From Candidatus Melainabacteria bacterium (GTDB taxonomy: Bacteria > Cyanobacteriota > Vampirovibrionia > Obscuribacterales > Obscuribacteraceae): a stretch of DNA of 64,000 nt. The stretch's first letter is position 1. Each line of letters starts with the position of its first letter. The position numbers and the translations under genes are program-made. The stretch is from contig QKMZ01000013.1 in the NCBI GenBank assembly GCA_003242885.1, forward strand, positions 62,001-126,000, read 5' to 3'. This document shows, one piece after another, positions 1 through 8,198 of this stretch. The notes beneath the pieces were generated by a model. It was given only the letters and a program-made list of their open reading frames with translations, made no database searches and was not told the origin of the DNA.

Positions 1-3000
1 TGTAGTTCAGCAAAGACTCACGCACAGCTTGCTCAGGTGTTGTGCCCTTACCAAGTTGGATTTCGATCTTGCAGTCGGCGAGTTCAACTTTTTTGCCGTC
101 GGCGGTCACGAAACGACCAGGAGCAGGGCTGGCTTCGAACGACTTAGGTTCGAAAGTTTGATCACCTAATCTGTATACCATTTTCGATTCGCCAGCCTTC
201 AGTTCAGCGCTCTCAGCGAACTTCGTGCGACGAACGACTTCTCTGAAGTTATCGCTACCTTCTTGTCCGAAGAATTCTTTGGAACGCGTTTGCAGCTCTG
301 ACAGCATGTTTTCAGGCGTCAGTCCACTCTCGACACGATCGACAAACATTTTCAATTTTTCGTCGCTGATTGGCGATTTCACTTTCGAGAGGTCCGGCTT
401 AGCTGGCTCTGCCGCAGGTTTTTCAATAGGTTTTTCCGCGGGCTTAGCTGCTGGTTTAAGATCTCCACGCATCGCTTTCACGACTTCAGAACCAGCGGTC
501 TTCGCTTCAAGTCCGTTGACCAACAAGAGAGATGCTTGCCCCGCGACTGGCTCCGCACCACTAACTGGACTGTGTTTGTAGATTTTGTCGGTTCCTTTGC
601 GTTGGAAGTAAATGCCTTCTTCGCCAGCAACCTCAACACGATTGAATTTCTCGGGCTCGTACTTTTGAGCCATAATACCTGGCTCGATTGCTCCTTCCTT
701 GCGGACAACAACTCTGTCTTCTACTTTGCCAACGGCAGTCCATTTGGTGCCTTCCACTTCAGTCGAGTCACCAACTTTGACTCCCTTCAGGATTTCAGTT
801 CCAACTGCTGGTTTAAAACGCTCTGCTGCTGCTTTCTCTTCGGCAGCCTTCTGCTCTGTTGCCAGTTTCTCCGCTGCTGCTTTCTCTTCAGCAGCTTTCT
901 GCTCTGTTGCGAGCTTCTCCGCCGCTGCTTTCTCTTCAGCAGCTTTCTGCTCTGTTGCCAGTTTCTCCGCCGCTGCTTTCTCTTCAGCAGCCTTCTGTTC
1001 TGCTGCGAGCTTCTCCGCCGCTGCTTTCTCTTCAGCAGCCTTCTGTTCTGCTGCCAGTTTTTCGGCCGCTGCTTTCTCTTCAGCAGCCTTCTGCTCTGTT
1101 GCGAGCTTCTCCGCCGCTGCTTTCTCTTCAGCAGCTTTCTGCTCTGCGGCCAGTTTCTCCGCCGCTGCTTTCTCTTCAGCAGCCTTCTGTTCTGTTGCGA
1201 GCTTCTCAGCCGCTGCTTTCTCTTCAGCAGCCTTCTGTTCTGCTGCGAGCTTCTCCGCCGCTGCTTTCTCTTCAGCAGCCTTCTGTTCTGCTGCGAGCTT
1301 CTCCGCCGCTGCTTTCTCTTCAGCAGCCTTCTGCTCTGTTGCGAGCTTCTCCGCCGCTGCTTTCTCTTCAGCAGCTTTCTGTTCTGCTGCGAGCTTCTCA
1401 GCCGCTGCTTTCTCTTCAGCAGCTTTCTGTTCTGCTGCGAGCTTCTCAGCTGCGGCTTTTTCCTTCGCAGCTTTTTCTTCTGGGGTCAGCTTGCTCTCAG
1501 CTTCTTTTTCCCAGGAAGCCTTATCGGCTTCAGTTGGTTGTCTCCATGTGGATTTGAATTCCTTATCGGTGAGAAGTTTGACTTCGCCGTTCTCAGTCAC
1601 GGCCCATATCTTCTTCTCTGCTTGTTTTCCGAGTCCCAGTTCAGCGTTAAGTTCGCCCAGCTCAGGCAATCTAACAGCTTTGCCCTTATCGGAGAATGCA
1701 CCCTTATACTCTCCTGGCTTTCCGGTCTCTGTGTATTTTTCTTTGAATTCTGCTTCAGACAAATAGGTCTTTTTGCCGTCGGGACCAGTCACTTCGTACT
1801 TGCCGGCGTGTTCACCTTCTTTGACTTGCTGCGCCTTTACGATATTGTCGCGAGCTATATCGAGACCAGAACGTTCAATAGCCTCCTTAAGTTTAGCGGT
1901 GTTTTCCGGGCTGCGTCCAAGCGCTTCATTGCCGGCATCACGCGAGCGTTCTGCAGCTATGCGGTTGCCCCTTTGAACCAATTTGTATCCCAGGAATGCA
2001 GCAAGTGCGGCTGCCAGGAGCTTTTGCTCATTCGACACTTGATCCCACACGCCCTTATCGACGCCCTTTGGCTTCTCAGGTTGCGAAGGCGGGTTGAGGT
2101 TTTCAACGGGTGGTTGCGGCTTGGGCTTGTCATTTCTCGCGCTATCCGGCGTTTCACCACCACGCTTAAATGTCGGGAAAGGAGTAACTTTAGGAGGTGG
2201 CGCATCGTAACCGGGAATCGGAGTAAAACCAGGATTGCCACCAGGCAACGGTTTGCCATCAGGTCCGCGACCAGGTTGTCCAGGAACTCCAGGTTTTTTC
2301 GGAGGTATACCACCAGGCACGCTGCCGTCGCCGGAGAATTGATAAGGATTGTTCATCTCCCCAGAGAATGCATTCTCGCGATTTTTGATGCATTCCTTGC
2401 GCGCAGCCACCATGCTCTTTTGGAAATCCGGATTATCGCGAAGTTCTGGGCGCAGCTTCAAACCTTCGTCGATCAAGTTTTGACCATAATCAACCAGCAT
2501 GTCTTGACCGGTGCTGACCAGTGCCAAACCAGCATTAATGCGAGTCGTCGCCGGTGCATAATAATCGTTGACGATTGCCTTTTGATTAGTCTGCAGCTCT
2601 TCCTGCTTCTTCACTAGCGCATTCATCTGCTCTGGCGTTGCATTAGCCGCCTTTGCCTGCGCGATTTGCGCTTCATTCTGCTTTAGAAGGGTTGTGTTAT
2701 CTGTGTTTCTGCGGGCAACATCGGTCTGGTCAATTGCATCCGCGGCTTTGATATCATCGCGATAAGCCTTCAGTGCTACCGGAACATTGAAGAGAACATT
2801 TGTCTCACGATTGAGTGCACGCTCCTTCTCGGGTCCTTCGGGCATCTGGTCGATGCGGCGCTCTGATGGTCCAATTCGCGGTCCCCAATCCTTTCCGACA
2901 GGTCCAAGCGGAACGTACGGCCCGGATTTCTCAACCGGCGCGTCACCGGAGAATTGGTAAAGCGAAGGCGTTTTCGAATCTTTGCCGTTAGCGTTGCCGT

Positions 3001-3094
3001 TTCCGTCGCCAGTGAAAACGTAAAGCGGCGGAGGCTGGTAGCCGTACGCCGCATCCTGTGGTTGCTTGACCGGTTGATTTTCCAATGGAGGCAT
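1..3094 (-). CDS. Large Ala/Glu/Lys-repeat protein (partial, C-terminus outside window)
   Basis: The frame is open from an ATG at 3094 to the window edge, about 1031 residues without a stop. GAGGAAG lies 9 nt upstream of the ATG. The N-terminal part carries three related motifs, YVFTGDG, YQFSGDA and YQFSGDG, then a Gly/Pro-rich stretch (PGVPGQPGRGPDG region). A hydrophobic segment follows (KLLAAALAAFLGYKLVQ), possibly one membrane anchor. Next comes a 13-fold 16-residue repeat of the type EEKAAAEKLATEQKAA, which should form a long charged helix or coiled coil, and then a mixed C-terminal region with Pro/Ala/Lys linkers. I do not recognise the family. The TolA-like helical repeat suggests a stalk or spacer across the envelope, which is inference only. 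The gene may be co-transcribed with the small gene upstream on the same strand. Confidence 0.85.
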   Translation of the reverse strand, partial: MPPLENQPVKQPQDAAYGYQPPPLYVFTGDGNGNANGKDSKTPSLYQFSGDAPVEKSGPYVPLGPVGKDWGPRIGPSERRIDQMPEGPEKERALNRETNVLFNVPVALKAYRDDIKAADAIDQTDVARRNTDNTTLLKQNEAQIAQAKAANATPEQMNALVKKQEELQTNQKAIVNDYYAPATTRINAGLALVSTGQDMLVDYGQNLIDEGLKLRPELRDNPDFQKSMVAARKECIKNRENAFSGEMNNPYQFSGDGSVPGGIPPKKPGVPGQPGRGPDGKPLPGGNPGFTPIPGYDAPPPKVTPFPTFKRGGETPDSARNDKPKPQPPVENLNPPSQPEKPKGVDKGVWDQVSNEQKLLAAALAAFLGYKLVQRGNRIAAERSRDAGNEALGRSPENTAKLKEAIERSGLDIARDNIVKAQQVKEGEHAGKYEVTGPDGKKTYLSEAEFKEKYTETGKPGEYKGAFSDKGKAVRLPELGELNAELGLGKQAEKKIWAVTENGEVKLLTDKEFKSTWRQPTEADKASWEKEAESKLTPEEKAAKEKAAAEKLAAEQKAAEEKAAAEKLAAEQKAAEEKAAAEKLATEQKAAEEKAAAEKLAAEQKAAEEKAAAEKLAAEQKAAEEKAAAEKLATEQKAAEEKAAAEKLAAEQKAAEEKAAAEKLATEQKAAEEKAAAEKLAAEQKAAEEKAAAEKLAAEQKAAEEKAAAEKLATEQKAAEEKAAAEKLATEQKAAEEKAAAEKLATEQKAAEEKAAAERFKPAVGTEILKGVKVGDSTEVEGTKWTAVGKVEDRVVVRKEGAIEPGIMAQKYEPEKFNRVEVAGEEGIYFQRKGTDKIYKHSPVSGAEPVAGQASLLLVNGLEAKTAGSEVVKAMRGDLKPAAKPAEKPIEKPAAEPAKPDLSKVKSPISDEKLKMFVDRVESGLTPENMLSELQTRSKEFFGQEGSDNFREVVRRTKFAESAELKAGESKMVYRLGDQTFEPKSFEASPAPGRFVTADGKKVELADCKIEIQLGKGTTPEQAVRESLLNY
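833..1456. repeat. 13 x 48-bp in-frame tandem repeat
   Basis: The string tttctctt recurs exactly every 48 bp from 833 to 1409, giving 13 units, and a degenerate 14th unit follows. Each unit encodes 16 residues on the minus strand. Units differ mainly at a Thr/Ala position (gtt versus gct on the plus strand) and at silent sites. This looks like recent expansion followed by light drift, and copy number is likely to vary between strains. Confidence 0.95.
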
Positions 3095-3218
3095 ATAGAG
3101 ACTTCCTCAATGACTATGAGCACGGACACTAGGGCTCAAAGCCCTTTCCGGCTTGCAATCCTTTTAACTCTTTCACTCTTCTCGCTCTTTCGAGTTTTGA
3201 CTCTTTGCGTCTTCTTAT

Positions 3219-3238
3219 CAAACAAGTGGTCTTGTTTG
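3219..3238 (-). terminator. Short hairpin after the 106-residue gene
   Basis: A perfect 8-bp stem (CAAACAAG/CTTGTTTG) with a 4-nt loop lies just past the stop of the minus-strand gene at 3244. There is no T-run and the stem is A/T-rich, so it may only be a weak pause or processing site. Confidence 0.3.
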
Positions 3239-3243
3239 GTGGT

Positions 3244-3564
3244 CTAAGAAGCGCGAGCTGCTGCGTTTTGAAGCAATGTGCTAAACCATTCCAGGCTATC
3301 TGGACCAGCATTTACAGACTCATGGGTATCTACAGGGGCGTGTGAGGCTACACATGTTGCGTCTACGGACTGGTGGCTTCCGGGAGTGAAATCGATGTCG
3401 CCATCAATGAGTTCGAAAGCATCTAAATTGAATGCGAGGGGGACAGTTGTGTTTGTCGAATTGGAGACGGTCATCATTGGTCGCTCTGCGAAAAATGCGA
3501 GTTCATTTTGAATCTTGTTAAGGACTGCATGCTCACGTTTTTGCGTTGCGGTGAAATTTGCCAT
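3244..3564 (-). CDS. Hypothetical 106-residue protein
   Basis: The reading frame starts at ATG 3564 and ends at TAG 3244. An imperfect purine-rich stretch (GGGTAACGGCG) sits before the start. The product starts MANFTATQKREHAVLNKIQ, with a helical N-terminus, and has no signal peptide or membrane segment. The remainder is low in charge and rich in Asp, Ser and Val. I do not recognise it. It lies about 150 bp upstream of the large repeat-protein gene on the same strand, so the two may share a transcript. Confidence 0.6.
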   Translation of the reverse strand: MANFTATQKREHAVLNKIQNELAFFAERPMMTVSNSTNTTVPLAFNLDAFELIDGDIDFTPGSHQSVDATCVASHAPVDTHESVNAGPDSLEWFSTLLQNAAARAS

Positions 3565-4058
3565 CGCCGTTACCCTACTCAGTTTGTAATATCGAACACC
3601 CAGCGCGGTTGGGTGGTTGACCCTACATTAGCCGCCGCTTATTTCAAATTTGTTGCAGCTGCGGCATGCGTGGTGAGTGTTTTGTTGTCACCTGAGACGT
3701 TAATGAGCGCTTCGAAAAAGTGTTAGTGAGGAGCGACAAAAATTCGATTAAGCAAAACGCAGTGGCAAGTCAATCTAAAAGAGCCGGTAATCATTGATAG
3801 TCAAAAAATCAACTTCATTCTCAGAACGCCAAACCTTATTGCGAAAATTTTCAAAACCTTGTCAGCATTTGAAAATCCGTTACTAAATCCCCAAAAAAGT
3901 TTTCCGGAATTTCTCAACTACCATCGACAGGCTGAAACCGAGCCCCTAAAGACTTTCAAGGTCAAGCGCCCGAACTGAAGGAAACGCTTCTTCTATTCTT
4001 TTCAACACTAATGAGCTGGCGTTAATTGACGACATCATGAGAGCCTAGTAAATTTCTT
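3565..4058. other. Intergenic region upstream of the pilus operon
   Basis: This 494-bp stretch separates the minus-strand small gene from the plus-strand pilus operon. It is A/T-rich, and I see no convincing gene or RNA. It should hold the promoter of the minus-strand gene and the far upstream part of the pilus control region. Confidence 0.5.
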
Positions 4059-4086
4059 TCGCAAAATAGTTGCGAATTGGTCGCAA
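4059..4086. promoter_or_regulatory. Phased TCGCAA sites upstream of the Tad pilus operon
   Basis: TCGCAA (4059), its inverse TTGCGA (4070) and TCGCAA (4081) follow one another at exactly 11-bp steps, alternating in orientation. ATGCAA at 4102 continues the series loosely. The block ends about 95 bp before the Flp pilin start. One helical turn between sites suggests binding by a protein on one DNA face. This reading is inference. Confidence 0.45.
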
Positions 4087-4179
4087 CAAATATTCCACTT
4101 GATGCAACTCTTGGCAAATGCATCGAGTCGTTTTGCGCTTGTTTTTGGTAGTTAGTCATCGAACGAAAAGGGGAGAAGA

Positions 4180-4404
4180 ATGAAAGCTAGAAATAGAAGA
4201 AAATCAGCTGGACAAAGCATGGTCGAATACGCGCTCGGATTGGGCTGTGTTGCGGCACTGTGCATGGTGGCATTGGGTTCGCTCGGACACATCTGCGGCG
4301 ACATGGTTACTGCTGTGCAAAACGCGATCAACTACGGTGGTACCAAAGCACCAGATCCGGGCCGCACGATCAACGCCAATGCAACGCCGTGGGTTCTCAA
4401 CTAG
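4180..4404 (+). CDS. flp: Flp-type type IVb pilin
   Basis: The 74-residue product is a small class IVb prepilin. Its short basic leader ends SAG and is followed by QSMVEYALGLG, which fits the Flp cleavage pattern: cut after Gly12, Glu at +5 and Tyr at +6 of the mature protein. One hydrophobic helix covers about residues 17-37. GGGGAGAAGA lies just upstream of the ATG. It is the first gene of a Tad locus, so it is probably the structural subunit of the adhesive pilus. No prepilin peptidase (TadV/CpaA) gene is present in the window, so processing must rely on one encoded elsewhere. Confidence 0.92.
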   Translation: MKARNRRKSAGQSMVEYALGLGCVAALCMVALGSLGHICGDMVTAVQNAINYGGTKAPDPGRTINANATPWVLN

Positions 4405-4463
4405 AACTTCCACACAAGAATGCGGAGGACGCTTTACCGCGTCCCCGCATATCCGCTCAAATA

Positions 4464-5015
4464 ATGAAAAAATCAACGAACATTCGAAAAAACAAAGGGC
4501 AGGCTATGGTGGAGTTCGCTCTCTGCATTCCATGCTTGCTGCTCTTTGTTGTCGCCATCATTTACTTTGGAAAACTCTTTCTGACCAAACAAATAGTGGT
4601 GATGGCGGCTCAGGAAGGGGCTCGAGTAGCCAGCCGAATCCCCAATCTAGACAATGGAGCCAATCGAGATTATGTTCGCGGGTTTGCTGTCAGCGGAGAA
4701 GCAATCAATATAGATTCTCCAATCTACAGGGCAATGGCTGCCGGTCACTTGCTCACGGGAGCGAATGGCGAAAGCGGTGACTTGCCACCAGGCTCGACAG
4801 TCGAAATTCTACCTTGGGACGACCCGTCCTCAGCCCTGCCGCCAGGAATCATCAGTGTTCGCATCAAATATCCTTTCTCGTTCTTGTCGAGCCCCAATTC
4901 TTCTTCCGAATTTGGCAATAGCTTCGATGTTTACACGGGGAGTGATGGAAGCCCGATTAGCTTTGCCAACCAACTTCTCACTGAGCAGGCAGCCGCCTCG
5001 CAAGAAGTTTTCTAA
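4464..5015 (+). CDS. tadE: TadE-like pilus assembly protein
   Basis: The 183-residue product starts with a basic leader followed by KGQAMVEFALCIPCLLLF. This is the TadE-like N-terminal helix, with a Gly cleavage site and the invariant Glu. The periplasmic part contains no recognisable enzyme motif. TadE and TadF proteins are pseudopilins processed like Flp and needed for Tad pilus assembly. The start at 4464 keeps the short basic leader. No good Shine-Dalgarno lies directly before it, and GGAGG at about 4425 is too distant. The gene follows the pilin by 59 bp in the operon. Confidence 0.85.
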   Translation: MKKSTNIRKNKGQAMVEFALCIPCLLLFVVAIIYFGKLFLTKQIVVMAAQEGARVASRIPNLDNGANRDYVRGFAVSGEAINIDSPIYRAMAAGHLLTGANGESGDLPPGSTVEILPWDDPSSALPPGIISVRIKYPFSFLSSPNSSSEFGNSFDVYTGSDGSPISFANQLLTEQAAASQEVF

Positions 5016-5036
5016 TTCCGAACAGAGGAAAAAGCA

Positions 5037-5996
5037 ATGCCGCCAACTGTAACTCCGGACATCGCGTCAATCTTGAAAGAGCGATCGGCTTCGGTTTCTA
5101 CCCAACGCACAAAGAATAACTGGCTGCCGATGGTCATGATCGTGGCTATGGTTCTTTTCATACTGGCAGGCGTGCTCAGATCTTCAGCACCTAAAGCAAA
5201 AACCGACCTCGCCACCGTGGTTGGTGCCGCAACCGACATTGCTCCCGGCACTCGCTTGAGTTTCTCGAGCCTTCACTATGTGCAAATCCCCACTCGCTAT
5301 CACAACCAGAACATGCTGGAAAGCAATGAGCAGGTTGTAGGCTCCATCGCAAAATACTTTATTGCTCGCGGAGAACCAATCTGCAAAAACCAATTATTTG
5401 CTCACAATCAATTTCTTTCAGCAAACTTGGAAACGCACGAAAGAGCCATTAGCCTGAAATTAGATGATGATGCTGCCGTAGACAGAACAATTGGCGCCGA
5501 TGACGTCGTAGACGCAGTCGTCACGATAGTCAAAGATGGGAAACACTACACAAAAACCATTGCACAGAACGTGCGCGTACTTCTTGCCGGCTCTAAAGAA
5601 GCACTAGAAAGCAGAAGCCTGCGAAATCAACAGGCAAACGTCACTCTGGCGGCGACGCCCGAGCAGTGTCAGGCAATCTCGGCAGCGCAGGAATCAGGCA
5701 AGCTAAAACTGGTCTTGCGCAGCCGTCTCAGCACGACCGTGAACAATCTGCCAGGCATTAGCGAAGATGACTTGCTTCCAGGCAAAGCCTTCGAGAAAGA
5801 ACGTCCTGTGCCCGCACCGATGCAGCCGATAGCGATGCCATCGTTTGCGCAATTGATTCCTCCGCCCACAGCGCTTGCTCCAGAACCGGAACAAGCAGCT
5901 TTACCGACAGCTCTCGGCTGGGTAGTGGAAGTATTCGCAGGCAACAAAAAAGAATCTGTAAGTGTTGGTGATAGCGCTAACTCAATAACAAGATGA
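5037..5996 (+). CDS. cpaB: Flp pilus assembly protein CpaB/RcpC
   Basis: The 319-residue product has an N-terminal membrane segment (about residues 30-48, MVMIVAMVLFILAGVL). A SAF-like region follows (VVGAATDIAPGTRLSFSSL, then a GEPI motif), then a C-terminal domain typical of CpaB/RcpC. Family members are periplasmic, anchored in the inner membrane, and help the secretin and pilus assemble; the SAF domain may bind peptidoglycan. AGAGGAAAAAGCA precedes the ATG. The 3' end overlaps the next gene by 4 bp (ATGA), implying translational coupling. The Pro/Ala-rich tail (about 255-300) is probably a linker. No secretin partner is encoded in this locus. Confidence 0.88.
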   Translation: MPPTVTPDIASILKERSASVSTQRTKNNWLPMVMIVAMVLFILAGVLRSSAPKAKTDLATVVGAATDIAPGTRLSFSSLHYVQIPTRYHNQNMLESNEQVVGSIAKYFIARGEPICKNQLFAHNQFLSANLETHERAISLKLDDDAAVDRTIGADDVVDAVVTIVKDGKHYTKTIAQNVRVLLAGSKEALESRSLRNQQANVTLAATPEQCQAISAAQESGKLKLVLRSRLSTTVNNLPGISEDDLLPGKAFEKERPVPAPMQPIAMPSFAQLIPPPTALAPEPEQAALPTALGWVVEVFAGNKKESVSVGDSANSITR

Positions 5997-7357
5997 ACAC
6001 AATTCAAAAGCCAGCTTCTAGCCAGTCAGACAAGTGCCGCAGCAGTAGAGGCGCGACAATGCCGCTGGTCATCTTCAGCCTGGCGGTGACGATTGCCATG
6101 CTAGCCGTCAGCGTCGATGTAATGCGCACAGCGTATTGCACTTCGCTGCTTCAAAATGCTGCGCAATCGGCAGGATTACACGCAATTTACGGCGCATTCA
6201 GCGATGATGGAGAGTTGAAGCCGGGGCAGTCCGCAGACAATATCGCCCAGGCACTTTCTCAGCCGAACGGCACCTCCGGTGCGCCCTGGTTTCAAGCGCC
6301 CGCCGGTCCATCAGACGACGGCACCATTGTGCAAACACCTGTGATTTTCAGTTCTTCAGATCTTTCAGTCAGCACTATCAACCCAGACAACGCAGGAGAT
6401 TTACTACTGTCCCTTAAGGCAAGGCGTGACGGTTCAGACGCTCTCAAGCTCAAATTCCTGCCACTAATATACGGATTTGGCAGTCTTTTCGGTCAATCGA
6501 CTCAGCCAGGAATAGACAGAGCCAGTCCATATCGCGTCGCTGAGGTATGTTTACAGCCCGCCACTAGAATTGGTGGCGCTCGTTCGGACAATAACGGACC
6601 AGTACAATCGAGTTTTGCCAGCCCTCGCATTTGCGCCAGCTTCCCGATTGCACTGAGCAACAATCAGTGGCAGACAGCTGCACAACCGTCTCAAAACACT
6701 TTGCTCTACAACATCAAAATTGCCGGTACAAAACATAGCAATCAAGCAGCTGGCGGAGAAATCAATGGATGCTTCGTCAACATTACCCGCACCGGTGGTT
6801 CGGAATTTTACGGTGACGCAGCGGGCAGCCAGGCAGTCAGCCAGTTATTCGATAACCTGGCCGCTTTTAGCGGGGACAGCCCATTTGCACTTTCCGCGTC
6901 CGTCGAGAAAGATAGCCGCATATCTGCATTTGATGCAGATGCGCAAGCATTCACCAGCCGAGCGCAACAGATTACAACCCGCCTCAACAAGCTGATTAAT
7001 ATGGCTCCGGCGCGCTTTTACATTCTACCTGTGCTGGAGAGCGATCCAATAATCAATGGAAAAAATCGCGTCATCGGCTTTGCCCGTATGAGACTGGCAA
7101 AAGCCACTTTCGATCCGGACGACAGCAGTATCAAATTACAGATGGAAATCGGCCAAGCACGCCCTATGGCTAATGCCTCTGTCGGCACTCAAGTCGCCGC
7201 CATACCACAACTAGGTGCTGCATTTATACAAGCAGCTCAGAGCGGCACAGTATTCTCTCCTCGAGTCTTCTCACAAAACGGACTCAGTGCCCTTCCACGA
7301 GGCATCGTCATGGCACCAGCTCTCTCACCACGCGCGATTAACGGGGGTGAAATCTAA
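5993..7357 (+). CDS. tadG: TadG-like putative Flp pilus assembly protein
   Basis: The 454-residue product has an N-terminal basic segment, RSSRGATMPLVIFSLAVTIAM, then DVMRTAYCTSLLQNAAQSAG. This resembles the Tad-domain N-terminus of TadG proteins (RG-x-[IVTM] followed by a membrane helix). The rest, about 400 residues, is exported and lacks recognisable motifs. TadG is thought to anchor or stabilise the Tad apparatus. The start codon overlaps cpaB (ATGA). The next gene begins 2 bp after its stop, so the locus is tightly packed here. Confidence 0.75.
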   Translation: MNTIQKPASSQSDKCRSSRGATMPLVIFSLAVTIAMLAVSVDVMRTAYCTSLLQNAAQSAGLHAIYGAFSDDGELKPGQSADNIAQALSQPNGTSGAPWFQAPAGPSDDGTIVQTPVIFSSSDLSVSTINPDNAGDLLLSLKARRDGSDALKLKFLPLIYGFGSLFGQSTQPGIDRASPYRVAEVCLQPATRIGGARSDNNGPVQSSFASPRICASFPIALSNNQWQTAAQPSQNTLLYNIKIAGTKHSNQAAGGEINGCFVNITRTGGSEFYGDAAGSQAVSQLFDNLAAFSGDSPFALSASVEKDSRISAFDADAQAFTSRAQQITTRLNKLINMAPARFYILPVLESDPIINGKNRVIGFARMRLAKATFDPDDSSIKLQMEIGQARPMANASVGTQVAAIPQLGAAFIQAAQSGTVFSPRVFSQNGLSALPRGIVMAPALSPRAINGGEI

Positions 7358-7359
7358 AC

Positions 7360-8196
7360 ATGAATTTGCTCGCTCCCTTGAACTACAAGAAAAACAAAGC
7401 AGAAGAAACCAAAATCGAAGGGGCTCTGGTCGGCATTCTCGGCAGCAAGGGCGGCACGGGAGCCACCACTCTCGCCGTCAATTTGGCTGCAGACTTCTCG
7501 AGATCGATCTCCCGCGGGTCACAGGTTTGTCTTGTTGATGCAAATCTGCAGCAACCTGATGCAGCTCTGTACCTGAACAGTCGCCCGGAAAATACACTTT
7601 GCGAGCTTCTTTCGCGATCGGCCAATTTAGAGGTCCAGACAATAGAAGCATGCAAAATTCCAGTCGGCTCCGGACAAAATTTGCGTCTGATCAGCCCCCC
7701 CGTTGATGGTAGTGCAGCTACTCACCAGGACAAAGACGAGCTGAGCACATGTTTGCCGCAGGTGGCAAAAACATCTTCGATAACGATTGTAGATTTGCCG
7801 CGTCGCCTAGAAAAATCTCTCGTGATGCTTCTCGATCAGTGCCAGTTCGTTGTTCTCGTGGTCGAACCAAACGTAGCATCAATAGCTGCGGCCAAACGTT
7901 GGCTCGAGGTTTTTAACGATCTGGAATACTCGGATACAAAGATAATTCTCGCCGCAAATCGCCTCGGCAGCAAAGCAAAACTTCTAGAAACACAGCTTTC
8001 GAACTCATTTGAGCGGCATTCGATATTCAAAATACCGAATGCATTCAAAGCTATTGAAACATCACAAATAGAAGGAATCGCCCTGGCAGACTTCAATCCG
8101 AAGGATCCATATACAAAGGCAATTAACGCTATCAGCCTCGAATTGCTAAGACGAATAAAACAGTCCGCCAGAACAATCGATTTAGAGGAAGAGTAA
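7360..8196 (+). CDS. tadZ: CpaE/TadZ-type ParA-like ATPase
   Basis: The 278-residue product has the deviant Walker A motif KGGTGAT at residues 30-36, used by MinD/ParA ATPases. A following segment, CLVDANLQQPDAALYL, contains the conserved Asp, and a later VDLPRR is the likely Walker B. CpaE/TadZ proteins mark the cell position where the Tad pilus is built. The receiver-like N-terminal domain of full-length CpaE is missing: the ATPase domain begins within 25 residues of the start. The gene is tightly linked to tadG (2 bp) and cpaF (2 bp). Confidence 0.88.
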   Translation: MNLLAPLNYKKNKAEETKIEGALVGILGSKGGTGATTLAVNLAADFSRSISRGSQVCLVDANLQQPDAALYLNSRPENTLCELLSRSANLEVQTIEACKIPVGSGQNLRLISPPVDGSAATHQDKDELSTCLPQVAKTSSITIVDLPRRLEKSLVMLLDQCQFVVLVVEPNVASIAAAKRWLEVFNDLEYSDTKIILAANRLGSKAKLLETQLSNSFERHSIFKIPNAFKAIETSQIEGIALADFNPKDPYTKAINAISLELLRRIKQSARTIDLEEE

Positions 8197-8198
8197 AA

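Noticed and set aside
536..2617. Long plus-strand frames (up to 693 residues) across the repeat region
   Set aside because: They are mirror frames of the 48-bp repeat in the minus-strand gene, giving Ser/Phe/Cys-rich nonsense. The minus-strand frame has a good start and ribosome site.
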